DNA from: Enoplolaimus lenunculus
Lineage: Eukaryota; Nematoda; Enoplea; Enoplida; Thoracostomopsidae
Assembly (NCBI GenBank): GCA_030248215.1
Contig: JASANG010001953.1
Coordinates: 61,779 to 125,778, forward strand
Direction: 5' to 3'
Length of the DNA stretch: 64,000 nucleotides
Shown: piece after piece, positions 1 to 12,900 of the stretch
Numbering within the stretch: position 1 is the stretch's first letter
Layout: the number at the start of each line of letters is the position of its first letter
Program-made: the position numbers and the translations under genes
Notes under the pieces: generated by a model
What the model was told of the DNA's origin: nothing
The model's input: only the letters and a program-made list of their open reading frames with translations
Databases searched by the model: none

Positions 1-10
1 AAAAGTAGTC

Positions 11-158
11 TAATAAATCTAACGGGGTTAGATTTATTATTCTACAACGGCTGGGCCAAATCTAACGGGGTTAGATTGGTCGGAAATTTGGTGTAACTCT
101 AACGGGGTTAGAGTACACAGTTTAACGGGGTGTAATTCTAACGGGGTTAGAATTGCAC
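11..158. repeat. array of four hairpins with constant CGGGG loop
   Basis: Four inverted repeats share the core CTAACGGGGTTAG but have different, self-complementary outer stems: 11-39 (12-bp perfect stem), 59-77 (7 bp, extended by CC/GG after a bulge), 91-118 (11 bp with one bulged A) and 130-158 (12 bp with one T-G wobble). A fifth degenerate unit lies at about 119-134. Because the outer stems differ between units yet remain paired, this is not a simple tandem repeat. The array touches the window edge and may continue to the left. Its function is unknown. Confidence 0.8.
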
Positions 159-1600
159 GGATTCTGGAAAACGGCAAAAGTATTGGGTACGGTAAAGCCA
201 GTGGCTGGATTAAATCAGATTCAGACGTCGGCTTTAAGGATTCCGGCTCGGGTTACCAGTTAAATTGCATAACCTGTAATTTGCTGGCCTTAATATTGGG
301 TATTTTGTGTCATACGGGTTTCGGGTTGGGGATTTATAATAAACATTTACCGGCCGCGTTTTACTAAATCAGAGCGATACGCATACATCGAGGAAAGAAC
401 ATAACAGGCGATACAGGGTACAGGCTTCAGTTTAAATCACGAACTTCTCACATTCCTGAATGCGAATGGCGGGTTAGCGGAAACGTTAACACGGAGACTT
501 TTACGGTCTTACCACTTACCAGGGTCCAACCAGAGGTGAAAAATACCGGAGCCGGAGCCAGGTCTCATGTGTGCCAGACTGTTATACTTCAAATGTAGCA
601 GTTGTATCCACGCACCTTCGTCCCGTATTAAGAAACCAATTCACTCATATTAAGAACCATAACATATTCCAAATTATACGTGTGTACACGGATCATACCC
701 ATATTAGGCATACTTCCCCTACACAAACTGAGTCAAATTCTACTCTGCCATTTGACTCAGTTTGTGCAGTTCCGTAGAGAACAATTCAGAGAGAATCAAT
801 TTGATTCACCATTCTATCTCCAGCTCCGGCGAAAAATCGTCATCTGGCTTGTTTTTCCAAGAATTCGTGCTGAAGGTTCGAACATTTGTAAGAATTGTGG
901 CATATTAATATAGTAATTATGATTAACTTCATAGTGCCGTATTACCGTAACATTTTATTGACAAATGTAACAAACACGAATATAACAAAACTAAAGCACC
1001 AAAGAAGTGACAGTGATTTCCAAAAGATTAGCCAACATCCCAGCGCTTACACCGCCTACACTCAATGGCGTATCCAAAACGCTTATTGTAGCTAGGCATG
1101 CGGCGCCACACAGTTACGGTAGTGAAATTTTTCAGGATTACAAAAATCCTATTTATCGCTCGGTGAATTTGGCTTTAACACATTACACAACTTTGAGGAA
1201 TAAATTATCGTATTTTTAGAAAAATATCCTAAAACCAAAACATTTGACAACGCTTTGTGCAAAACTTCGCAAATTCAACTTTAACTAGCAAACTTTTTAC
1301 TTCACCTCCGGCTCTGGTGAACTTTGTTGGCCTTCGGGTACACGACTTTTCACCTTCGGCAGCACACTGATGCATACATAATTTGCCATTGGCTAATTTT
1401 ACAATCTCAAAACACTAAAATGCTGCTTCGCTTTAGTTCGCTGTGAAACGAGCTAATTTTGCAACTTTTGCATCAGAAAATATTGTGGCTCATTCCACCA
1501 CAACCAATTTTACATTAAGGGGCATGAGTAAGGTGCTCAAAAAGGCGCGCCCGTCAAAAAAACGGCCAATGTTACTTTAAGGGGAGTAACAGTAAATTAT
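159..1600. other. no gene seen; one MITE fragment
   Basis: Only short open frames with no recognisable protein features. Positions about 712-826 resemble the CACTGCAAAAAA-type MITE that is intact at 25051-25209 (the same GAGTCAAATT and GTGCAGTTCCGTAGAG signatures), without its ends. Confidence 0.5.
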
Positions 1601-1604
1601 GCGT

Positions 1605-1735
1605 GTTCCTAAAAGCCTAAGCCTAAGCGTTGCAAAAATGTGTTCCTAAGCCTAAGCCTGAGGAAAAAATGTAATCTAGAATCTAAACCAACTCTTTTAT
1701 AGACCCACCAGTAACCCGGACGTCCCTAAAAGTAA
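1605..1735. mobile_element. fragment of TTAGGC-bearing MITE
   Basis: Several CCTAAGCCTAAGC runs are followed by the conserved trailing part of the family (AGTCTAAA-like segment, then an ACTCTTTTATAGACC end). Terminal repeats and target duplication are not visible, so this is a decayed or partial copy. Confidence 0.55.
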
Positions 1736-1969
1736 CATGGGCCAAGAAAACATGACCTCTTCCACGATCACCTATATATCTAGTATATATTTATTATTTA
1801 GCAGGCCCACCCAACCATCAAACGTTTCAAAAACTGTTAAAAGCAGAAGCTTCAGCTCATGATGAGACTGTAATGTACAATATATTTTTATTTGAGATCA
1901 AAAATCAATAAGTCATACGCCAAATAATTTAAACAGCTTTTTAATAAACTTTAAGCCGTTATTGATACG

Positions 1970-2747
1970 TGGTCCGTGTTTATACTGCATGTTGATTTGA
2001 CGACAATTCTAAAATTCGGGCTGTCATATCGGAGGAATAGAGAAACGTTGACTGTCATATGACATTAGCGAACAAACTACCGCATGTCACGTAATACTGC
2101 GGAACGCTTATGCGAATATCATATGACATTCCAAAACTTGAACGACTATCACAGGACATTTCGTATAGGACAGTACTATTTGTGTGCATTTAGAATGAAA
2201 CAAAAGGTTTGGCAACGCAGACATACAACATGTTCAAAAACATTAAATATAAGTACCAGCGCTATCGCTTCAGATGAAAAACTTGCTGGGAGCTTTAGTC
2301 ATAAACTAAAAATTTCAAGTCTCAAATTCTAGTCATATGAAAACTCCACACGACAATTTCGTTGACTTGCCTCAACCTGCGACATCCAGATATTACGTGG
2401 AATACATGATATTGAAGTACAAATGTGTGAACAATATGTGATGGCAGCAGACATCTACAGATCATTTGGCCCATGTATAGAACAGGGCCGGATCGTTTTC
2501 CGGAGGAGCTATAGAGTCAGATTAAGTTTTAGACTAATTTTTTTTGCTTAGGCTTAGGAATAGGCCCATCCATACGCTTAGGCTTTACGCTTAGGAATAT
2601 GCTTATACTACTGTTCCGGCCCTATTCTATACATGGGCCGATCATTTTATATGACACTGTGTTTATACGTGGACCAAATGTTACCCAATCAATTAATAGA
2701 CAAAATGTGTTCCAAGCTCTCCCAGTTTAAGCGTGAACCCCGCATGA
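1970..2747. mobile_element. decayed TIR element, GGGTTCACGTTA family, interrupted
   Basis: Internal blocks match the element at 27501-28141: GTTGATTTGACGACAA, the CATATGACATTAGC region and a right end reading AGCGTGAACCCC near 2730. The left terminal repeat is not clear. A TTAGGC-bearing MITE (2468-2639) sits inside it, so the host element is older. No coding capacity. Confidence 0.5.
2468..2639. mobile_element. TTAGGC-bearing hAT-type MITE, complete
   Basis: Begins GGCCCATGTATAGAACAGGG and ends with its reverse complement (about 20 bp with one or two differences). It is flanked by a perfect 8-bp direct duplication GATCATTT. The interior holds GCTTAGGCTTAGG telomere-like units and the family signature ATATGCTTATACTACTGTTCC. 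The 8-bp duplication places it with hAT-type non-autonomous elements; there is no ORF. Confidence 0.88.
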
Positions 2748-2749
2748 AT

Positions 2750-4650
2750 TAAAAAAATTTGTTAGTTAGAGAGTAGTCCTAATGTTCGTTTATTTTTAAT
2801 CATGGTACTTCACTAGGTAAATTATTTTTTAAAACGCACACAATACATCGTTGTTTACGCTAATAAACATCGATTTAAAATTAAGCGCAGTGATTGTAAA
2901 CATAATACGCTGTAAAGTTTTTCAAAATCACCTCTACACCTATATTGTGTGTTTTGTACCCGAACAAAATCTAATGTGCTCATTTGCACCAAAGTGACAA
3001 ATTCTCACTACTGTCAGACGGACCAAACAACTATGACATTGAAATCGGCGTGGGTGTGGTGACTTTTAGACAAAAGTATGCAACTACCTGTGGCAGATGT
3101 TTCTTGCAGTACACGCCTTATAAAATATATTGATATATAAGGGTATAACCGATGTTAATTGTTTACGCATGATTTATAATATACCATTGATAAATGGAGG
3201 GTTGCCGAAAAACGCAACGCGCACTCGGTATATTCTTTACTGAACACAATGTTCAGAGTCACATATTCTTGTCTACGAGAGATGGGCCACTCGCGTTTGA
3301 ACTAAAATCAGAAGAGTAAAACAAATTATATTTGAACAATGAACGCAAAATGGAATGCATTATCGCAAATCACAATAGTTGACACAATTATAAAATATAA
3401 AGATACTATATAAAGAATAAGCATTTCAAGCAAAATTTATAAATAAACGAACAAAAATTGATTGACATTTTTCATATTGGCTCTACAAAAATTCAAATAT
3501 AAAATAAAATAAAATAAAACGAAATAATCACACACATATAGAAGACACAGCCGTAAATCTATGATCGTTCGTTTAAATTTCTTTCAGGGCCAAGCGTACT
3601 TCTGCGTATTAACAAACTACGCTAGACTACATGAAAACTCTTCCCGCAAAGCTAAGAGATCAACTTGAGAATAACTTCGATTTAGACCAGAAGACCAGTA
3701 GTATGCGTTTTTGTGACACCATTTACAAAATCATTGCGAACGACGCAAAACAAGACTTGTGTCATCTGCTGCGCTTTAGCGGCGTCGGGACCTTTCAGAT
3801 TTGAATCAAACTACCTTTTTAACAAATTATACTGAAGGCTGAATAGTTGGAATCAGCATCCGCTAACACTCGGAAAAAATTCCAATGATCAGGCCTCCTA
3901 TAACGTAAACTAAAACGCAAACTGAAATTAAAAAAGCAAACAAAGAAAACACTGCAATACGGAATGTATAATTTAAATAATAAGTAAATAAGGATTGCAA
4001 AACACTATCACAGCAAAATCAACGTTAATTTTACAACAATATTAAATAATTCACATATTATAAAAATAGTTGCAGTTTTGAAACAGCTGTAGTCAAGGAA
4101 ACTCGATTTATATTCGAAACAAAAATGACAAACTTGACAAGAGCATTTATTTTCAAATTTGAATCCTTCAAATAATATGAAACTTTCGATGCCATACTTT
4201 AAATTTCGGAACACTGTTAAAAATGAGCAGTACAAAACTCGGAACAGTTTCAAATAACGTTAGGTATACACGGTTCACATCTACGCATGTATTCTTAAAT
4301 AACTGTAGCATTTATTATCAGTTTGTGATAGTCCTTGTACGTAAGTATTGGCGAAAGCTAAGCATTTAATACATTTTTGCACTTTAATTAGTTTCTTACA
4401 TAAATTTTTGAGATCAACAAATGCCATTCTGCACGCAGCTCAAAATACAGCTCTTGGAAGAAGCCTATAACTAGATACGTATATGAACCAAACTTCCATA
4501 CACAGCAAAAACAGGTATTTATAAAGCAGCAAAGCATATTCAAAAATAATATAACTAGATAAAAATTTGAGACAAAAAATGACTAAATACAACGTTACCG
4601 ATAGAGATCGTTATGCAACGTCCACATTAACTTTTGACGCTTTGAATCCG
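2750..4650. other. AT-rich stretch, nothing recognised
   Basis: No exon with consistent splice phases, no RNA gene and no clear terminal repeats. Short A/T runs (for example AAATAAAATAAAATAAAA near 3500) only. Confidence 0.4.
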
Positions 4651-4656
4651 AAAATA

Positions 4657-4868
4657 CCCGACGTTGGGGTTAGCGCGTAGCAAATTTTATCTGTCACTCG
4701 TTAACCCTATGACTACGTAAAATTTCTCTGTACACTTCGGCTTAACAACACATGTAACACAGTGTATACTTTGTGTGTATTATGACACGTGTAAAGGTCA
4801 TGTTAACAAAAAGGGTTAACGAGTACGCAGTTATTTTAAAATTTATCACTCGCCAACCCCAACGCTAG
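4657..4868. mobile_element. palindromic MITE with nested hairpins
   Basis: The outer inverted repeats read CGTTGGGGTTAGCG on the left and CGCCAACCCCAACG on the right. An inner pair reads CACTCGTTAACCCT and GGGTTAACGAGT. The whole unit can fold as a long imperfect hairpin. It lies directly downstream of the TMEM45 last exon, so it may supply part of that 3' region. The CACTCGTTAACCCT motif recurs at 59.1 kb. Confidence 0.65.
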
Positions 4869-4911
4869 GCTTTTTCGGAGCAAGAGGTCAAACCTTAAAG
4901 TGGATGATGCA

Positions 4912-7554
4912 TTACTCTGAATCGCTAGTACTTGTTAACGACTTTCGCAGCAGCCTGTTTTTGCTTGAATGTCGGTCGAAAAATGAAGCTTGCTCATTGC
5001 CGTTACCATTTTCAGCACGATGCAACAAGTTCGTAGACTTCTGTCTACTAACTCCATTAGCAGTCGTTGTTGGCGATTCATTTTGCGTACACCCGTTTGG
5101 CAATAGCTTATACTCGTGCATACTCAACCGATCAAACCTGCAATTTTACAATCTACGAATGCAAATACGTCATCAATCACTGTTAATGCCTTCTAAAGTA
5201 TGCCGGTATTACACAATCGCTCCTGAAGGTTTGCTAGTGGGAGGCTCAACACGGCGTTTCAAATTTAAAAACGGCACCTCTTATGCTTTAAAAACACATT
5301 ATGTTATTTTCCATATGTTATATTGTACCAGTACTGGATCCAGAAATTAGTGAAATAGAATATAGCAATATTATACAATTTACGTAGTTCAATGGTCTAC
5401 ACTTAGAAGTTCTCTTGAGCGTCTACAGATTCATATTTATTAGAAATGCTTAAAATGCTATGGTGAACTCAATATCGTTATAATATATTTATTCTGCTAC
5501 ATACTTTGTTTGCGATGGCAAAAGTGTACGTCGGCACAGCCCATTTTTCCACGCGACTCCAAACCAAATGGCCAGCATGACAAGTAACGAAACAGCAGCG
5601 TTTGCGCAAAACACAACTGTAACAATCATCATTTGCTCGTGGCTGTTAATGTCCCACTTTCCGAAACCATGCGGTGGATACAAAATAAACGCAACCTAAA
5701 CACAGAGACAGTTTGCATGAATTGTTCGAAAATGTTGCTAAGGTGTTCAAAGTTTCATGGTTATTATTCTACACAACATGTTCGACGAAAAACCTCGTGT
5801 TTTTGTAGGGAATAATTTCCTGTTTGAGTTCCAGTATTTCGATAGCGGGTCGCACCTTGTCTGCACTACAAACATAAATTTGAAATCAATTTTCGTTTTA
5901 AATCAAGAATTTGTCGAGCACGTATGATTTAAGTGGACGTACTTGCCAGAACCATACGCCTTGCAGAAGTACAAAATATACGCGAATTAACGCTGGTAGA
6001 ACAGAACGCCTGTTGTACATTTCCACAAATAATGTTACAACGGTAGCGGCGACGACGTATAGCAATAAAACATGGACCTAGAATTCACAAAATATATTTT
6101 AGCATGAGTAACCATGTTAAACTAAAAGGCTATATCGAAGCTGTCAAAACGTCAAAAACTAGTTAACGAAGATTTAAAATGGATTCACTACTACATGAGT
6201 GCGAACAAATTACGTGTCGCAATAAGACAAGGCGATGAGCGAATTCACAAATCATACGTAGCTTGCAACAGACCAAAGCGATTGAACGATGTTAGCGATT
6301 AAACGATGTTTTTGAACATGCTACCAAAATTTTGCTTTGCTACTACTAACGTCAAATATTGCAATCGATGTCAAACAACTCCAAGATAATAATCAAAAGC
6401 CATGTCTATATAGCGAATTGTGTTCTTGACGTTGGTCTTTGCAATTAAAGTTTTGTAGGTCCCTTTTACCAATTATAAACACTGATTTTTTTCTTCTAAT
6501 GCTATGTAAAACAGTCTAAATATGCAATATGCATATATGTCTACCTGCTTATCCATATCTGCCCGGCCATGCAAATGCCAGTAAAACAAAACACCTTCGA
6601 TAACGAAAGCCAGTGTGTAGCTAACATAAACAGTATTCGGTGGCAACTAAAACAAAACTAACAAAATTCAGATTACCAATGGTTATAGTTAATATTCCGG
6701 TTCAGTTTCGAATTCGGTAAACCTTGAAACATTTTCCAGATTAGGTTTTATCAGGTGTCGAATACAAATGGTGATACCAGAAAAACTTATTATATATACG
6801 CTCTTTGTGATAAAATATATAATATATAGTTTAAAGGGCTACAGCTGCATTTTTTTAATCTTCTACTATCGTCAGACACTGCTTTATGCGTAAAACGAAA
6901 ACTTATAGTGTGTACATGAAACACGAACTTACGTGAAACTTATAATGGTGCAGTATTTCGATAAACCCGGACAAGCCAAAAAAGAAAAACATAGTGATAT
7001 GCTGTGCATTGCCTAAATGCTCGAATCGGCCATGACTGAATCCAGTAATTGCTTCTCCGGTGATACCAACCAAGGTGACGAACACCTTTAATAAGCTTTC
7101 GATCGGCGCACCATAACAACATTCCGGAGCAAAATAGGACGCCGACTGAAAAAGTTTTATTATGACAACAAATAAACAAACTTAAACACCGCCGATATCG
7201 ACATAGATTACAAAGTGCACCCAATACTAAGCGGTACCAAAGAAAACACTCCTAAAGCAATGAATATATTTTAATATAAAATTGTATAATTTCAATCAGT
7301 GCAATATGCGGTTTCACCAAACTTGAATCAGTGTTAATTTTCCAAAACAGTTACGATTATATCAGGCTTTATAATGTGGCGTCAAAGTTGTGCAGCGATT
7401 TGATGATATAAAGAGGGGTTCCAATTTAACTTACTCTAAAGTGCCCGTTAGATCGCACTGATTTGAAGTAGGCAGACGATGTTTGTACAGCATGCCACAA
7501 TGAAAACACCAATAGGAAAGATCCAGGTAGTACATGGCCCATAAAAGTCCCCAT
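4912..7554 (-). CDS. TMEM45/DUF716 family multi-pass membrane protein
   Basis: Six exons read on the minus strand: 7554-7435, 7145-6933, 6646-6545, 6077-5943, 5695-5505 and 5137-4912. All have AG/GT borders and matching phases, giving 328 residues. The start begins MGTFMGHVLPGS, the hallmark TMEM45 amino end. Exon 2 carries HLGNAQHITMFFFFGLSGF, exon 3 VIEGVLFYWHLHGR, exon 4 LLQGVWFWQ and exon 5 YPPHGFGKW; all are family signatures in the expected order, with five to seven hydrophobic helices. The hydrophilic tail of exon 6 ends in acidic SDSE; as I recall, vertebrate TMEM45 proteins also end acidic. If the exon 5 donor (5504) is not used, translation stops at 5489 with AATAAA overlapping the stop, giving a 258-residue form. 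Family function is poorly known, so none is assigned. Usual family length is about 270. Confidence 0.9.
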
Positions 7555-7559
7555 GTTGC

Positions 7560-9900
7560 AAAATTAAATAGACTATGGCTGGGTTTCTGAAATGTTAACT
7601 AAGATTTCGGAGCGGTATATATGAGAGATGTCCCGCAGCCGTTACTTACTGGGGCCTAATCGGGCCAGTTTTATATACAATTCGAAATATTGACTCGCAC
7701 TAAAAACAATCCTATCACGCTCGGTTCTAGCTTGAAAAATGTAACGAATCAAAAGCAATTACTGTACACAGAATATTTTATTTTCTCACGATTTGTTGTA
7801 CATATAATACAATATGGATTGTTTCTACCCAAAAGTTAGCCACCATATACTCATTACGTACAACGTAGCGCATGTTGATAGTTAACTATTATGTGTTTTA
7901 ACTTGGCCCTGCTTGTTATCGGCCCGACGTCGAAACATTAGCACTGGCCACGGTAAAAATCCTGGCCCAGGGCAACTTTAGCATACATTTAGATGCCCGC
8001 GAATACAAACTGCTCAGGACGTACTCCACTACCATAGTGAACGAGTTTGCACAAAAATGTACAACTGATTTCTGATCAAAGTCTTCATTCATAATTGCCT
8101 TGAAGTTAGCCAACTTTATGCTCACTTAGGACCTTGGCTATAATAAGATAAATTCAAAGTTTGAAAGGCGTTGTCGTCTCAATATTTTGTCATGCGCTGA
8201 TCAATCGGAATTACCACACAACCATTTGTTGTGGGCGTTGTCGAAACTAAGTTGTCTGCACAAATGATAGAAGTCTTATCTAAAGCTTGAGACCATGCCG
8301 GTAGTCCTCGGACCTTGTGCGCTCGAGCAAAGCATACTACCATTACACCGAACGGTCAATGCAAAAACTTGGCACTCCACGTAGCGTTCGACGCAGCTTG
8401 ACCAGGCAGACACAATGATGCACTTTTTTCAAGATCAACCCACCCTACAAAAAATGTCGTCACAACTGCTAGTTTCAGGGATCTTTCTTGAATTAGTTCC
8501 GAAGCAATGTTTCATTTTAAGTCTTTTAGGGGACTGACCCTCCCCTAAACCCACCGCTTTTCTAAAGAAAACCTAAGCATGATGGTAACTATCGCCCCCC
8601 AATCCTGCTGCACTAAGCAACTCAAACTATACACATGATAATTGCCGCTAAGAAAAAGTTATATTCATAACACGCGGAACCTGTAAAAAATGGGAAAACA
8701 GTGAAAAAAAATTAAAAACGTTTTCTGATCCGCCACATCGTTCTGAGCACGAAAATATACAAAATTTTGAAAAAACGTAAGTTTCTAAACAGATTGTGCC
8801 CAATAATATACCAATGTCTGCTGTGTTTAAATCTTTTCCAGCCTACAATTGTACGAAAAAGATTTCGAGAAATAAATGATATATAATCAAAGTGATAACT
8901 ATCACATAGTTTTAGTTTCAGTTACCACTAGCTTAGTACTTTTCCAGTTTTCTGTTAGCTCTCAATAAACAATGTCACATTACAGTATAGCGTCAAAAAA
9001 CTGGATTTGCAAAACTACGTTCACCTTTTAAATAACGGGCACCTTGTAACCATTCTGGCTTTTGATGCCAGAAAGTATTAAACAAGCTAAAACACGGTGC
9101 GCTGTGTTGACCAATACAGCTAAACGACGTCTTTGCATACGGAGAAAATTCGAAAACTGCAAAGGTGTATAACTCCTCCCAACCGCGTTTATATGCCCTT
9201 ATACTTGAGTATCAATCATGTTGTGAATTTCGGCGAAATGTAGGTTCAATATAAATTCGATTAGGGTAGCTTTAGCAATATTTCAGAACTTTACATATAT
9301 TTATAAACAGCCAGCGCTGAGCATTTGTTTTAAAATTTATAAACAAAAAATGTGAGCAACCAGTATATACCAAAACGGGGTGCATATTACTCCTCGGCAT
9401 CCTCAATTCATTTACTTATTATTAAAAGTAATAGACATTGCCTTATGGAACCACAGTTAACGGTTGTCAAATATCGTCATAGCAGGTTGTACATCGGTCG
9501 TTTTTGTAGGTATGGCCACAGCCAATCTTAAATTTTCGAAGATTTTTTATATCGAATGAACATTTCTCTCAGCTTTAGCAGCGACATCCTCCCAGTCACA
9601 CCACTACGAACGCATCGCAGAAAAAGACTCATTCACTTGCAATCCGAATATCAGCTCAGCCGTAGTGCAACTTCAAGCGTTTCCAGCCACTCTTAAAGCG
9701 TTGTATACATTGCATTGTATTTTTGTATGTTTTGTAATGGCCTTGTTTTGAATTTTCGACTGCTTTTTTGAGCTCTAAACGACATAGTCTGTAATAAACT
9801 TTATAGTGTAATTTTTGGAAATATATGTTAACAATGTTTACCATATATGTATATATACATGACTGGTAGTAGTTAAAGTGATTCATGTTTATTTGTGAAT
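7560..9900. other. intergenic between ABCG end and TMEM45 start
   Basis: I looked here on the minus strand for the missing last helices of the ABCG gene and found no exon with the expected motifs. It contains the promoter side of TMEM45. A minus-strand frame at 7916-8125 is unrecognised. Confidence 0.45.
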
Positions 9901-9906
9901 TGCCCG

Positions 9907-9912
9907 TTTATT
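9907..9912 (-). promoter_or_regulatory. AATAAA polyadenylation signal of the ABCG gene
   Basis: AATAAA on the minus strand, about 31 nt past the TGA at 9943-9945. It supports transcript end here and therefore a genuinely short carboxyl end of the ABCG product. Confidence 0.6.
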
Positions 9913-9942
9913 TATCCTACCGCCTATACGATAGAGTGTGGG

Positions 9943-12900
9943 TCAATTTTTCGGTGTCATAGTAAAGCGGGTCCACATAAAAACTGTTTCACTTAGCGCA
10001 GGGAAAACAATGACAACCGGTAGCTGAAACACAAAAACATCGTCAAATTCAGTGTTTTTCACAAACTTACAGTTGAAAGAGGATTGACCGAGGAGAAAGA
10101 CATTAAAGCGTTTTAAATGATAGCTGCTTACAGGTGGATTTATACAAAACAGACGCGTAGCTATTGGTGGCCTGGGATATCTAAACCTTGAACTCATGAG
10201 CTAAAAATGATTTGTTACTGTTGCAAATGGATTTAAGTTATGTCGAGGTTCTCGTTCGCGTCGCTCGCAAGTTTTTAAATAATTAATTTTTACTCGTAGT
10301 CGCCAATAAATCTAATTCGAAGTAATACACAATTTTTTTGTGAAAACATTGCTCTGAATCTTTTTGAAATGATTGAAGGACATAATAAATGTATATAGTC
10401 AAAATGTTGCAAAGCGCAAAATTAGGCATCCGCTTATGTTTAAGTCTTAAATAATTTTGTTTAATAATTAAATCTATTTTATTAGCCTAACAAATTTTTT
10501 CGCTAGTTTAAAGTTGACCGATGATATATGAATGCCTCAGAAATACAAATTAGTTTGTAAAATAGATTTACCTGAAATTAGAAATTTTCTTTTTCGAATT
10601 AAAGAAATTGAAAATAAAAAATGTTACTTCAGTTAATGTTTTCGCCAAAAAATATGCGTCAACGCGGTAGAGTCGACTTTTATGTTCACGCATGAATACA
10701 GGCAGCTCTTCACAAAAAATCTAAATTGTGTAAATATATATCATTCATTATTCTGCTGGAAATGTCGACCAATGTTGAGAGCAGTAACAGTGTAAAAGCA
10801 TATTCCTAAACCTAAGTAGCAGCCTCAGCATAACGGATAAAGCATATTCCTAAGTTTAAGCCTCCGCATGAGCGTAAGGATAAGCATATTCCTATGCCTA
10901 ATCAGCAGTCTCAGCGTAACGATAAGCATACTCCTAAGCCCAAGCCTAAGCTTGCGCAAAAGATCAGCCTAAAGCTTAAGCATAAGCTTTGTGGATAACG
11001 GACCTCATGTCAGCTATATATGAGTCCAATTTTCCAAGATAAAGCCTGTCGTAAAATGTACACCAATGAAGAACACTTCGAAGTTATCAATTTTTAGATA
11101 CAATACCAAAGACAAAAAATGTTTCAACCTTATGAACCCAAGCCAAAGCGATTGCATTTTTATAACTAAAATTAAAACAGATATTCCCAAATTGCACCAA
11201 CAAGTTGATCGAATTCAATTTCACTGTTTTGTTAGTTTCTGCATTAAGATGAGCACATATAACCATATCAAAATGACTTTTATAGTAGGTGTTTCAGGTT
11301 TATTAAAAATAGAAAATTCTCTATTAGATTGGATTAAAATTGTAAAAATGCGATTTGCGCTGCGATGGCAATAACTCACACGAACAGCTGGAAAAACATA
11401 CGAAAACGACGCGTTAGTAACGAACGAAAACAATAAACCGCTAATATTTTGAATTGTTTTAGCACTGATTTTGGTATTCAGATAAATCAAACCGAACAAA
11501 GTAGAAATAACCTGAAATTGAAATCAGAGTCATTTCAACCAGTTTTTCTGCTAATTTGGAGTACAAGCGTTGGGCACCGTGGTTTACAATTTTGTCCTAT
11601 TATTTTCCTTTACAAGAGATCCTTTTAGCATGAAACTTTAACCTAAACCAGAATGTAAAAAGTTGTCGTTTTCCGTGATTTCGCTTTGCACAAATATTAC
11701 ACCACAGGCGTAGTTGGTTTCCATTTTTTAGCATATTTTGATACTTATTATCATGAGCTAATTTAAACCAGATTTGTTTACATTTGATTAGGAATTACTT
11801 TATCTGGTACCTCAGGGCGCTATTGAGCCTTGCTTGGATTGTTTTATGAACGGCCTTGCCTTGAAATGAACCGCAACGGTTAACAAGAATTTACTTTAAT
11901 CTCATGCAACTGCTGTAGTTCTTACTTTTTCAGTGATTAGACCAGTTTATAAAGATACAAAACTGGCAGGGATAAAAAGTATAAAAATTGCGACCCAATG
12001 TAAAGCTCAGGGGTGGAACATTTTTCTGTGGGACTGCAATGGAGCAAAATAAAGCTTTAATTTTTTCATTAGGCTTAGGCAGAGGTTTAGGTATCCGTTC
12101 ATTTTTACGCTTTGGCTTAGGCTTAGTCTTAGAAATATGCTTACACTACTGTTACGAAGTTGTTCGATTTTTAGCCTAAATTGCCAATAATGAAAAAATT
12201 CTTCATACCAATGTATTAAAAAATCGCACAGTAGTGACCATTGGCTCTCGCCTGGTGGTTAAAAACGTACGCCAGCATAACGACCGGAATTGAGTAGACC
12301 AATCTGCTTTGTACCTAAAATACATCTCGTGCTTTCGACCCGATAAATGACTCTCGAAATATCGCCTAAAAATACTCGATAAAGCTAAGTTTCCACTTAT
12401 TACTCACAAACTGAAATTTACAAAAAACTTGAAAAAATTTTGTAGTGAGTCTAAGCCATGCAAAACTGTTAGTTAAATTTTCAATGATTTGCTTTGATAA
12501 ATACAACTTAATTGTTTGCCAGTTCCGTAGCCAGTCTTACTTGCTAGATGGCTAATAGTTTCTTAGAACAGTCATACTGAGATTTCATACTAACGAAAGA
12601 GGTTGAAACTTTCCTAGGGGACCAAACTTTTCTTACTTGTGCTGCGCCTACTCCAGGTGCCCTCTGACTGCAGGGCCGCTGTTCGATATTGCGATGTAAA
12701 TACCTTTTTCGAAAGCTAAACACGTCACCCCATTCGTATTCGTCGGCATATGCATTAACAGATCGCGGTGCATTTTGTTGTCTAATCAAGGCTGTTAGTT
12801 TTCGGTAATCGTCAGTTTTGCGATAAGCCAGAGATATTGCCTGAAAATAAGCAAATTTATTCATCACGAACGCTGCAATGTTTGGATAAACACGTATAAG

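Noticed and set aside
4904-5350. 148-residue plus-strand open frame
   Set aside because: It lies antisense to the TMEM45 last exon, whose minus-strand frame has a matching splice phase and a plausible tail; the plus frame has no domain.
7916-8125. Minus-strand frame ending ANVSTSG, reminiscent of an ABCG helix
   Set aside because: Only a few residues match, the rest of the frame does not resemble the transporter, and splice phase with the previous exon does not fit.
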